From contig CAYONM010000053.1 of the NCBI GenBank assembly GCA_964405325.1, positions 1 through 18,309 on the forward strand: a stretch of DNA of 18,309 nt, given 5' to 3'. Made by a program: the position numbers and the translations under genes. The stretch is from CAYONM01 sp964405325 (lineage in GTDB: Bacteria > Planctomycetota > UBA11346). Below, piece by piece: positions 1 through 7,505 of this stretch. Each line of letters opens with the position of its first letter. The stretch's first letter is position 1. The notes below the pieces were generated by a model that was not told where the DNA came from, made no database searches, and saw only the letters and a program-made list of their open reading frames with translations.

Positions 1-1319
1 ACCTGCATCATGACGCCAGCCAGATTCGAACGCAGGATTTCCGGATCGGTGAAGGCAGAGCGGGTGTCGAAATCCCGTTCACTGTACAGCCGGATACAGC
101 GACCAGGGGCGATCCGACCGGCGCGACCGCTGCGCTGCAGACAGCTGGCCTGGGAGATCGGTTCCACCGGCAAACGTTCAGTCCGGCTGTGAGCCTGGTA
201 GCGCTTCATCCGCGCCAAACCAGCGTCGACCACCACCCGGATACCCGGCACGGTCACCGAGGTCTCGGCAATGTTGGTCGCCAACACCACCTTACGGCCG
301 CGTTGGGCCTGGAAGATGGTGCGCTGTTCGTGTGGTGAGAGCCGACCGAACAGCGGCAACACCGTGCTGCCCGGCAGATCGCGCAGGCGTCGGCGCGCCT
401 CCAGGATATCGCGCTCAGTGGGCAAAAAGCACAGCACGTCGCCCTGCTCACCCTCGGCCGGCAGCTCCCGGATCAGCCGGATGCTGGCATCCAAGTACCC
501 CAGCTCATCATCGCCAGGATCACGGTATTCGATGGTCACCGGATATTGCCGGCCAGATACATGCCGAATCGGCACCGGTCGCCCCAGGCCCTCGGAGAAA
601 TAATCGGCAAAGCGCTGGGCGTCGATGGAAGCGGAGGTGATCACCACCTGCAGATCGTCGCGTTGCCGCAGCACTTGGCGGACCAGAGCCAGCAACAGAT
701 CGATGGTCACCGAACGCTCATGCGCCTCGTCGATGATCAGACAGTCGTAACGCTGGAAACGACGATCGCGCGAGGCCTCGGCCAACAGCAGGCCGTCGGT
801 CAGCACGCCGATGGCCGTGCTGGGCTGGCGCTTATCAGCAAAGCGCACGGCGTGCGCCACCACCTCCTCGCCGACGGCCAGCTCTTCGCGCAGGCGATCG
901 GCAATGATCATCGCCGCCAAGCGCCGTGGCTGGGTCAGGCCGATCATCCCATCCCGACCGCGACCCGCTTGCCAACAGAGCTTGGGGAGTTGGGTAGTCT
1001 TGCCGCTACCGGTCTCACCGGTGACCACCAGCACCCGATGCTGCTGCAGATCAGCCAGCAGGGCATCGCGCTGCTGGCTGATGGGCAGTTCCTCTGGCAA
1101 CTCGAGTCGCGGCTGGTGCTCCTGACGAGCGATCAGGGCGGCACTGCTGGCGGCAATCCGTTGCTGCAGTTGCTGGACCTGGCCGGGATCAGCGGGGTAT
1201 CGGCTGCGCATCAACTGCTGCCATCGTCGGCGCAGGGGGAAGCGGTCTTCGGGCAGGACTAGTTTCAGCTGCTGCCGCAGGCCATCCAGACCGGTTCGCA
1301 CGGCCTGGTCGTTGGTCAT
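1..1319 (-). CDS. hrpA: ATP-dependent RNA helicase HrpA (DEAH family), N-terminal part, cut by window edge
   Basis: About 439 residues are visible; the frame is still open at base 1, so the C-terminal part lies outside the window. The reading starts at ATG 1319. Walker A GETGSGKT is at about residues 101-108, the DEAH box (IIDEAHERS) near residue 195, motif III appears as TSAS rather than the usual SAT, and motif VI (QRSGRAGR) is near residue 395. Phrases such as GLTQPRRLAA, LFGRLSPHEQ, LATNIAETS and LPVEPISQASCLQR match bacterial HrpA closely and in order. HrpA proteins use ATP hydrolysis to unwind or remodel RNA and act on mRNA and stalled translation in the cytoplasm (family knowledge). 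The start overlaps the stop of the upstream small membrane protein gene as ATGA, which implies translational coupling. HrpB is less likely because the spacing and the PISQAS region fit HrpA. Confidence 0.93.
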   Translation of the reverse strand, partial: MTNDQAVRTGLDGLRQQLKLVLPEDRFPLRRRWQQLMRSRYPADPGQVQQLQQRIAASSAALIARQEHQPRLELPEELPISQQRDALLADLQQHRVLVVTGETGSGKTTQLPKLCWQAGRGRDGMIGLTQPRRLAAMIIADRLREELAVGEEVVAHAVRFADKRQPSTAIGVLTDGLLLAEASRDRRFQRYDCLIIDEAHERSVTIDLLLALVRQVLRQRDDLQVVITSASIDAQRFADYFSEGLGRPVPIRHVSGRQYPVTIEYRDPGDDELGYLDASIRLIRELPAEGEQGDVLCFLPTERDILEARRRLRDLPGSTVLPLFGRLSPHEQRTIFQAQRGRKVVLATNIAETSVTVPGIRVVVDAGLARMKRYQAHSRTERLPVEPISQASCLQRSGRAGRIAPGRCIRLYSERDFDTRSAFTDPEILRSNLAGVMMQ

Positions 1320-1660
1320 ACCTGAGAACCGGCAGCCAGCAGGCGATCGGCCTGCCACAGCATTTCCGCCGCTCCGGTCAGCACCACCAGTCCCAAGAGT
1401 TGCCAGGTGGTGAATCGGATGGCCACTCCGGATGAGACGCCACCGAGACGGCGCAAGGACAAACCAATGCGCAACAAGACCACCACCACTGCCAGGCCAA
1501 CAAAGGCCGCGACGGCATACTGCATGCCGGTATCACCGGCCTGTAATGCCAGACCGGGCTGCCCCAAGGCTCGGCCCCAGGCCAACACCGGCAATAGCAG
1601 CCAGGATACCACGTTCAGACAAAGCATGGCATTCCAGCAGCCAAGCAGGACCAGTTCCAT
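1316..1660 (-). CDS. Small three-helix membrane protein, function unknown
   Basis: I do not recognise a family. The product is about 114 residues from ATG 1660; a GTG three codons upstream (1669) is an alternative. A purine-rich GGGGGAAA lies just upstream and could serve either start. There are three hydrophobic segments at about residues 5-28, 45-66 and 83-102, separated by short basic linkers (RIGLSLRRLGG), so it is an integral inner-membrane protein with almost no soluble part. It lies 77 bp after the hybrid kinase gene and overlaps hrpA by 4 bp (ATGA), so it is probably co-transcribed with both. The context gives no specific function. The ATGA overlap and clean membrane topology argue that it is a real gene. 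Confidence 0.65.
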   Translation of the reverse strand: MELVLLGCWNAMLCLNVVSWLLLPVLAWGRALGQPGLALQAGDTGMQYAVAAFVGLAVVVVLLRIGLSLRRLGGVSSGVAIRFTTWQLLGLVVLTGAAEMLWQADRLLAAGSQV

Positions 1661-1737
1661 TTCGCGCACCGTTTCCCCCGTGGATCGATGAGGCTCGGCA
1701 TTCGATGGCCACGGACCACCTTTTCAACCGTGCAGAA

Positions 1738-4700
1738 TTACCGCCAGCGCTCCAGGACTGTCAGTAAATCCCGTTCGCGCAGCGGCTTGAGTAAAACGTC
1801 ATCCATGCCGGCGGCCCGGCATCGGGAACGCTGTTCCGGCAGGTCGCTGGAAGTGACACCGATCACCGGCGTGTGGCCACCGCTGCGCCGTTCGCGCTCA
1901 CGTAGCTGCTGGGCAACAGCGTAGCCGTTCATGCCTTCGAGCAGGCAGTCCAGCAGGATCAGATCCGGCCGCTGTTCCTGCCACAGGACCAGGCCGTCTT
2001 CACCACTGCTGCAATCCAGTACCTGCACCCCCTGCTGCTCCAGCAGCAGACGTGCCACTCGCCGATCGATGGCACCGTCATCCACCACCAGGACGCGCAG
2101 TTCGTCAATGGGGTGCCGCAGGCGCAAAGGCGGACGATGGCGCTCGTCTACCCGCACCACGAAACTGCTCAAACCCCGTCGGCCAGTCCGCAGGAGGCGC
2201 AGCAAGGTGGCAACCAGCAGACGGTCGGGCAAGGGAGTCACCAGATACGCCTGCGCCCCCTGGGCCCGATAGCTGAGCACTTCAATGGGAGTGCGCTCGG
2301 GCCCCAACAGCACCAGCGGCGGCGTTTCACCACCAATCGCACGCAGGCGTTCCAGGCTGGCCATCACATCCACACCCTGATCGAGACATTGGATCAGGAC
2401 CAGATCCACCTCCTGCAACGCGCTTTGCTGGCGGCGCAGATAGGCTTCGGCTTCCTGGCCATCGGCAGCGATACCGACCCGGGCACCTCGATGATGCATG
2501 GCCTCTGCCAGCGCATCCCGAGCCCGAGGCCATGGGTCGACAATCAGGATACGACGACCAGTCAAAGGGGGTGTCAGCTGCGAGACCGGTCCAGCGGCTG
2601 GAGTCACCGCCACGGGCCAACAGGCCTGGATCAGACGACCATGGTCGCCGTCCACCTGCTCGAGCCGGCCGCCGAGCAGCTGCAGGACCCCTCGCGTGAC
2701 CTGGACCGTCAGATCCGCGTGCTCCGAAGCAGCGCCAGCACCCCCGGGCCCCTCCAGACGGACCTGCAATTCGATACGCTGGGCCTCCAGGGCTTGACCG
2801 GTCACGTGCACCAGCAAACCACCCTCGCCAGTGCCGCCGGCACGTGCGATCAAGGCCGTCAGCAAGCGATGACAGCGATCCGGATCCGAAATGATCGCAT
2901 CTTCCAAGCGTGGATCGATGTGAACCAGCAGACGGCCAACCAGATCGGCAGCACCAGTCTGACGCACGGCTGCATGCACGAGATCGCTCAGGCGAAAGGG
3001 TACCGCCAGCAGGCTCAACTCTCCCGCCTGCAGCCTTGCCAGATCGATCAGGCTGCTGAGCACGTCCAACAGCTGTTCGGCAGAACGCTGCATGGTCTGC
3101 ACCAGTTCCAAGGCCTCACCCTCGGCGATGTGGTCCAACAGCAGGTCTCCCATGCCCAGGATGCCGTTCATCGGCGCCCGAATCAGATGCCCCAACTGAC
3201 TCAGCTTACCGAGGCCCGGTAGCGCCGGTGTGGCGCGCGGCGGCTCGGAGGCGACCACGGGCAAGGCGACCACCGCGACTCCCAGCAACTGACCGGCCGC
3301 ACAACGGACCCGTCCTAGCTCGACGCGGAAAACGGCATCGCCCAGGGGTAGCTGCAACTGCCGGGGCTGATCAGTGGCACTCGCTTCCCGCGCCTGAGCA
3401 ATCAGTCGACGAGCGGTCTCAGCCGACCAGACATCATTCAAGCTCGAGCCGATGATATCGGCCTGGTTGCAACCACTCCAACGGGCCATACCGGCGTTGG
3501 CATGGCTGATACGACCATCGACATCCTGAATCCAGGCTGGACCCGGTAATAGATCCAGCAGGGCCAACAAACGACCGCGCAAGGCCCGATTGTCCTGCCG
3601 GCTCGCTTCGACCTGATTGGCCTGCTGCGCGACCTCCTCGCGCAAGGCGTTGTGGACCTGCCGCATGGTCGTCTCGGCGCGCTTGCGTCGACCAATGTCA
3701 CGCAGCACCGCCAATACCTGCTGCCGACCGGCCAAGCGCAGCAGCACGGCGTGCATCTCCACCGTTCGCCGCAGGCCCTTGGCATCCAACAGGACCAGTT
3801 CCGCCAAGACCCGACCCCGCCGTCGTAAGGTGGCCAACAGGTTGGGGAAGGCACGCGAGGCCGTGTGATTGTCCATCAGACTCATGGGGTTGAGCGAACG
3901 TAGGCGGTCCTGATCCCGTCCCAGCAAACGGCAGGCCGCGCGATTGACCGCACCGATGGTCTGGGCCTGACCGTCGTCGCCGATGGGGAACACCAACACC
4001 GCATCCTGAACCTGCTCGAACAACAGTCGGTAACTCTGTTCCACCTCATCCAGCTGCTGACGGATGTCCTTGCGCCGCTGGATACTGGTACTCAGCCCCA
4101 CCAGCCCCTGGGCCTGACCACTGGCCGCCAGTTCGGGCACCAATTCGGTCTCAGTCCAGACCAGGCTGCCATCCGCCGCCCGAAAACGCAGCTCCACGGT
4201 GCGCTGTTTCTGAGTCTGCCACGTCGTCGGCACCAACACCGACCGTAGCCGTTCGCTGGATTCGGCATCAAACAACTCCGACAGGTCCAGCAGCAGTGCG
4301 AAATCCGGTCTAAAACCGGTCAGACGCTCGATGGCCGGTGAAAACGAGGTGAAAACGCCGGCCCAGGAGACGCTCCACACCACCTCACGACCGTGGGTGG
4401 CCTGCAGCCGACTGCAGCGCTGTTGTTGATGTTCATGCTCTTGATCAGCCCGCTGGTCAGGGGTCTCCTGGACCGTTTCGACAAAGGCAAGCAACTGCCC
4501 ACGCCGATGCAGAGGGCGTAACTGATAGGACAGCAGGAACTCACGGCCGCCGCGACCGCGGCAGCGGCGTTCGCAGACATACGAAGCTCCCTGCCGACGC
4601 GCCAGACGGATCCGATCGACCGTGCTGATGTCGTCTTCCAAAGCCTCCAGCAGTTCCAAACTGTCGCACTCGCGACAACGCTCCTCGTCCAGGCCCACCA

Positions 4701-5274
4701 GGGCGGCGAAAGCAGGATTCAACCAACCGATCCGCCCCTGCTGATCGGTGATGACCGTCGGCGTCGGGGCCAGACGGAGGGTCTGATCCAACAGATCCAG
4801 ATTGGTTTCACGCCAACGCAAACGTTGCTGCGTCCGGCGCAGAGTAATGCCCGAACGCAAAATCCGCAGCAGCACTTCCGGCGCATCGTGGTCGTGATGC
4901 CAGCTGTCATGGGCGCCAGCAGCCAAGCAGTCCTGCATCGACGCCTGGGCGGCGAGGCCTCCGCACACCACCAGCGCGACCGAGGTCCCGGTCGCCAACA
5001 GCGCTCGGACGCCCACCGCCGCCAGAGGACCGATGGCATCCACATCGATCAACACCGCATCGAAACCGGTCTGAACCAACTGCTCGGCAGTCACGATATC
5101 GGCACAACGCTGCCAATGCCAGTGCTGCGCGGAATCTGCTGCACCGATCAGCTGGTGCTCCAGATCGGGCACGGGAGACACGATCAGCAATTGAAACGAT
5201 TCCTGTGACAAGAACTCCCCCAGACACGGCAATCCTTGCTTGTATCGCTGCCGACACCGAAGCAGTCGCCGCAT
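1738..5274 (-). CDS. Multi-PAS hybrid histidine-kinase-like protein with degenerate ATPase domain and intact C-terminal receiver
   Basis: This is a soluble protein of 1178 residues from ATG 5274. The same frame is open to a TTG at 5358 (1206 residues; numbering below uses that longer form). Order of domains: N-terminal receiver-like domain (about 55-175, Asp105 in VLIDVDAI); four PAS domains (about 190-295, 322-428, 440-555, 597-700); HisKA (about 716-780, His724 in GHLIRAPMNGILGM); an HATPase_c remnant (about 785-917); receiver 1 (934-1050); receiver 2 (1087-1206). The ATPase region keeps DPDRCHRLL and LLGGRLE but has no N-box Asn and no clear DxGxG box. Receiver 1 has Gln990 where the phospho-Asp belongs and Thr1041 in place of Lys. 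Receiver 2 is canonical: Asp1093/1094, Asp1137, Thr1169, Lys1191. There are no transmembrane segments. By family it would be a cytoplasmic phosphorelay protein, but autophosphorylation is doubtful. It heads a likely operon with the small membrane gene and hrpA. Confidence 0.88.
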   Translation of the reverse strand: MRRLLRCRQRYKQGLPCLGEFLSQESFQLLIVSPVPDLEHQLIGAADSAQHWHWQRCADIVTAEQLVQTGFDAVLIDVDAIGPLAAVGVRALLATGTSVALVVCGGLAAQASMQDCLAAGAHDSWHHDHDAPEVLLRILRSGITLRRTQQRLRWRETNLDLLDQTLRLAPTPTVITDQQGRIGWLNPAFAALVGLDEERCRECDSLELLEALEDDISTVDRIRLARRQGASYVCERRCRGRGGREFLLSYQLRPLHRRGQLLAFVETVQETPDQRADQEHEHQQQRCSRLQATHGREVVWSVSWAGVFTSFSPAIERLTGFRPDFALLLDLSELFDAESSERLRSVLVPTTWQTQKQRTVELRFRAADGSLVWTETELVPELAASGQAQGLVGLSTSIQRRKDIRQQLDEVEQSYRLLFEQVQDAVLVFPIGDDGQAQTIGAVNRAACRLLGRDQDRLRSLNPMSLMDNHTASRAFPNLLATLRRRGRVLAELVLLDAKGLRRTVEMHAVLLRLAGRQQVLAVLRDIGRRKRAETTMRQVHNALREEVAQQANQVEASRQDNRALRGRLLALLDLLPGPAWIQDVDGRISHANAGMARWSGCNQADIIGSSLNDVWSAETARRLIAQAREASATDQPRQLQLPLGDAVFRVELGRVRCAAGQLLGVAVVALPVVASEPPRATPALPGLGKLSQLGHLIRAPMNGILGMGDLLLDHIAEGEALELVQTMQRSAEQLLDVLSSLIDLARLQAGELSLLAVPFRLSDLVHAAVRQTGAADLVGRLLVHIDPRLEDAIISDPDRCHRLLTALIARAGGTGEGGLLVHVTGQALEAQRIELQVRLEGPGGAGAASEHADLTVQVTRGVLQLLGGRLEQVDGDHGRLIQACWPVAVTPAAGPVSQLTPPLTGRRILIVDPWPRARDALAEAMHHRGARVGIAADGQEAEAYLRRQQSALQEVDLVLIQCLDQGVDVMASLERLRAIGGETPPLVLLGPERTPIEVLSYRAQGAQAYLVTPLPDRLLVATLLRLLRTGRRGLSSFVVRVDERHRPPLRLRHPIDELRVLVVDDGAIDRRVARLLLEQQGVQVLDCSSGEDGLVLWQEQRPDLILLDCLLEGMNGYAVAQQLRERERRSGGHTPVIGVTSSDLPEQRSRCRAAGMDDVLLKPLRERDLLTVLERWR

Positions 5275-5421
5275 GGCCAATCCGATCACCTGCGAGACAA
5301 TCCGTGTGATACGATGGGCCAAACGGCCCACTTCGCCTGGATCGCCTTCAGCCAACAATCGACGACCTACAGCATCGCTCCGGTCATCTGCCGGAATCGC
5401 AGCACTTTTTCAGGCACCTGG

Positions 5422-5451
5422 ATTGTCGACTGACGGATCATCGGATGTCAA
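5422..5451 (-). promoter_or_regulatory. Sigma-70-type promoter candidate for the hybrid kinase operon
   Basis: On the minus strand a perfect -35 TTGACA (5451-5446) is followed after 18 bp by GACAAT (5427-5422), which matches 4 of 6 bases of TATAAT. Transcription would start near 5415, about 55 bases before TTG 5358 and 140 before ATG 5274. The position and strand fit the hybrid kinase operon. Not tested against background frequency. Confidence 0.4.
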
Positions 5452-5467
5452 AGGAGCCCGACCCCCT

Positions 5468-5483
5468 CGCGACGTCCGTCGCG
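5468..5483. promoter_or_regulatory. Perfect 16-bp dyad upstream of the kinase promoter
   Basis: CGCGACG-TC-CGTCGCG is a 7-bp inverted repeat with a 2-base centre. It lies about 17 bp upstream of the predicted -35 box of the hybrid kinase promoter. It could be a protein-binding site; the centre is too short for a stable RNA hairpin loop. A chance palindrome in GC-rich DNA cannot be excluded. Confidence 0.2.
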
Positions 5484-5659
5484 CCCACCAGCCGGACTCG
5501 GGTCGCACGTTCCGCCGTGGCGACTTGCTCGCAATGCGCATGATCACCGAAAAACCGCCGCTCGATCGGACGAGCTCGCACTCACCAAACAAACCGGGCA
5601 CCGCCGGAAGCCCAAGGGCTCGATCGTATCGGTCGGCGCCCGGTCTTCGGCTCTTTCTT

Positions 5660-6484
5660 CTACCGCAGACTCCGCCAGAGGGCGTCTTTGTATTCAGGTA
5701 TCGCTTTGATGAGTTTGGTCTGGTTGGCGTAATGATCGCGATCAACACCGAATCGTCCGTCCTTGAAGCCATAGATCAGCTGCAGGCCGCCAGTTGTCGG
5801 CTCGCGCACGCCGAAGAGCGGCGGCAGGTCACGGCTGTAGGTACGCGCCGTATCGTTCAGCTGCTCGGCTTCCTGCAGCCAGCGGCTTTGGATGCTTTTA
5901 TCGAAATTCCGAACGCTCTTGAGCACCAGGACATCGGCCGGGCCAGTATTGGCGACCACCGGCGTCACGGCCGCAGGCACCTCGGCGCCAGGTGCCGGTT
6001 CGGTCACCGGAGACGGCTCGCGGTGACCGGCCTCACCACTGGCAAAGCCGATGCTTGGCCAACTGCCCCCCTCCTGCTGGTGCTGCCGACCGATATAATA
6101 AGCGATCAACAAGGTCAGGATCCACAACAGCATCAAGATCGAGGCCAGTGGCAACGATAGCTGCAGCCGGGTACCGCCTGCCGATACCTGGACCGGTGGC
6201 ACCTCACCCGGATGCGGTCCCATCACCGGCGCGAAGGGTTCGGAGCTGGTGCGACGTGGCGCAGGTGAGGGTGGGGGCTGTGGCGGTGTCACTGGCGCAG
6301 CACCGTCTTCGGTTCCCTGAACCGAACGTCGCCAGAATGGTGCGGTGGATTCGTGACTGGGCACACTCGGAGTCCGCGCCTGCGACTCGTGATTGCTAAG
6401 CGAGGAGGCACTATCCCCTTGGCTCATACGACGCTGCACCTGTTGCAGCATCTCGTACACTTGATCGGTTTGGCGTCGGAACAT
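5660..6484 (-). CDS. Single-pass membrane protein with proline-rich N-terminal region and extracytoplasmic C-terminal domain, unknown
   Basis: No family is recognised. ATG 6484 (274 residues) is chosen because AGAAG sits at a good Shine-Dalgarno distance before it; an in-frame ATG at 6499 is the alternative. Layout: a short Gln/Arg-rich amphipathic N-terminus (YEMLQQVQRRM), a low-complexity Pro/Ser/Thr/Glu linker to about residue 105, one transmembrane helix at about 111-131 (SILMLLWILTLLIAYYIG), a second Pro/Ala-rich linker, and a compact C-terminal domain from about residue 180 (VLVLKSVRNFDKS, LPPLFGVREPTTGG, LQLIYGFKDGRFG). The absence of a signal peptide suggests N-in, C-out topology. The size and position of the C-terminal domain recall SPOR-type domains, but the match is too weak to assign. 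It diverges from the gene at 6603 across a 118-bp gap that probably holds promoters for both. Confidence 0.7.
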   Translation of the reverse strand: MFRRQTDQVYEMLQQVQRRMSQGDSASSLSNHESQARTPSVPSHESTAPFWRRSVQGTEDGAAPVTPPQPPPSPAPRRTSSEPFAPVMGPHPGEVPPVQVSAGGTRLQLSLPLASILMLLWILTLLIAYYIGRQHQQEGGSWPSIGFASGEAGHREPSPVTEPAPGAEVPAAVTPVVANTGPADVLVLKSVRNFDKSIQSRWLQEAEQLNDTARTYSRDLPPLFGVREPTTGGLQLIYGFKDGRFGVDRDHYANQTKLIKAIPEYKDALWRSLR

Positions 6485-6602
6485 GGATACACTTCTCATG
6501 CTGGTAGAATGAGAGGGTCAGCATCCACCCCATCATTAGTAGTATTGCCTTATAGGCAGGCCCTGCTTTCGGCCAAGGCTTGTCCAGCCTGACGACGGTC
6601 TC

Positions 6603-7502
6603 ATGGTCAACGCCGTGGACCCTGGCAACCTCTTGGCCTTTCGCAGCGAACCACCGCCGGTGGTCGACCGACACAGCGTGGTACTGATCGGTGCCTGGCT
6701 ACCGCTGCCACTGCCGGTGGAGGCTGTCCCCCCGGATCTGGCCAGCGAATGGATCGTCGGCAATCCGGTTGCCCCCTCGGCGGTACGCCTGCGCTGGGCC
6801 CTGGAGCTGGATGAAGAGCGCGCCTGGCAGCTGCTGGACCAGGAGCATCTCCCCATCGACCAGGATGCGCGCCACGTCTTGGCAACCTGGATCGGCCGGC
6901 AACTGGCTGAAGCCAAATTGCCGGCGCCCGATGGTGATTTGCTGATCGCCGACACCTCGCTGAGTCGCAGCTCGTTGGTGCTCGCCTGGAGCAGTGTTCG
7001 CAAGCTGTTTATCGCCCTGCCTCACCTGCCCTGGCATGGTCCGCTGCTCGTCGACAGCGGACCGACCAGCTTGCACCCCCGACCGGTCCTGCCTCGCTGC
7101 CGGCTACCCGTGGCAGCACGAGATCAGCTGCGTGATCAGGCAGCCCGTCTGTTCGCCCGGCTGCTGCTGCACCGCCTGTTCATCGCTGATCAGGCCTGCC
7201 CACCCTGGCTGGAGCAGGGCCTGGCCGGAGTTGCCGAAGCCCGCGCCCAGGGACACGGCCCCAGTCCGCGACGCATGCTGGCCATTCGACGACGCGGCGG
7301 TCGCAGTGCCTGGCTGCAGCTGGTGCAGACCGATACGCCCGACCCGGAACTGGCCACCGCCTGGTGCGCCGTCTTCGTCCATACCCGACAACGCGCCGGA
7401 CTCCCCTCGTTCATCGACCTGATCCGTGTCGGCTCCGATCCCAGCGAGGCGATACGCATCGCCTTCGGTCAGGACCTGGAACACTGGCTGCGTAATCCCT
7501 GA
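6603..7502 (+). CDS. Peptidase-MA-like (gluzincin-fold) protein lacking the HExxH zinc motif
   Basis: The product has 299 residues, no signal peptide and no membrane segment. The C-terminal half follows the layout of peptidase-MA-like proteins common in Planctomycetota: a helix where HExxH should lie, then P-x-W-L-x-E/Q-G-L-A, then a helical tail. Here the segment at 183-209 reads FARLLLHRLFIADQ, then ACPPWLEQGLAG. One His is left and the Glu and second His are gone. The tail (AWCAVFVHTRQRAGLPSFIDLIR, then SEAIRIAFGQDLEHWL) matches the family's end, where a fixed Phe-Gly-x-Asp-hydrophobic pattern is usual. A catalytic zinc site therefore looks absent, and a binding or structural role is inferred. 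No good Shine-Dalgarno precedes ATG 6603. It converges on flgA with only 3 bp between stops and no visible terminator. Confidence 0.72.
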   Translation: MVNAVDPGNLLAFRSEPPPVVDRHSVVLIGAWLPLPLPVEAVPPDLASEWIVGNPVAPSAVRLRWALELDEERAWQLLDQEHLPIDQDARHVLATWIGRQLAEAKLPAPDGDLLIADTSLSRSSLVLAWSSVRKLFIALPHLPWHGPLLVDSGPTSLHPRPVLPRCRLPVAARDQLRDQAARLFARLLLHRLFIADQACPPWLEQGLAGVAEARAQGHGPSPRRMLAIRRRGGRSAWLQLVQTDTPDPELATAWCAVFVHTRQRAGLPSFIDLIRVGSDPSEAIRIAFGQDLEHWLRNP

Positions 7503-7505
7503 ACC

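Larger units (their letters stand above)
5275..5659. other. Intergenic region between the hybrid kinase gene and the unknown membrane protein gene
   Basis: The 385 bp hold no convincing gene. The open frames that cross it are antisense to, or run out of, neighbouring genes and have no family resemblance. It contains a minus-strand promoter candidate (5422-5451), a 16-bp perfect dyad (5468-5483), and possibly the first 28 codons of the hybrid kinase if that protein starts at TTG 5358. I see no intrinsic terminator after the gene that ends at 5660. Confidence 0.5.

Noticed and set aside
2113..3222. A 369-codon plus-strand open frame opposite the hybrid kinase
   Set aside because: Antisense to the HisKA, ATPase and receiver region. 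The translation is Gln/His-rich with no recognisable domain.
5240..6160. A 306-codon plus-strand open frame across the kinase/membrane-protein intergenic region
   Set aside because: It overlaps genes on the other strand at both ends and its translation has no domain, membrane segment or coherent composition.
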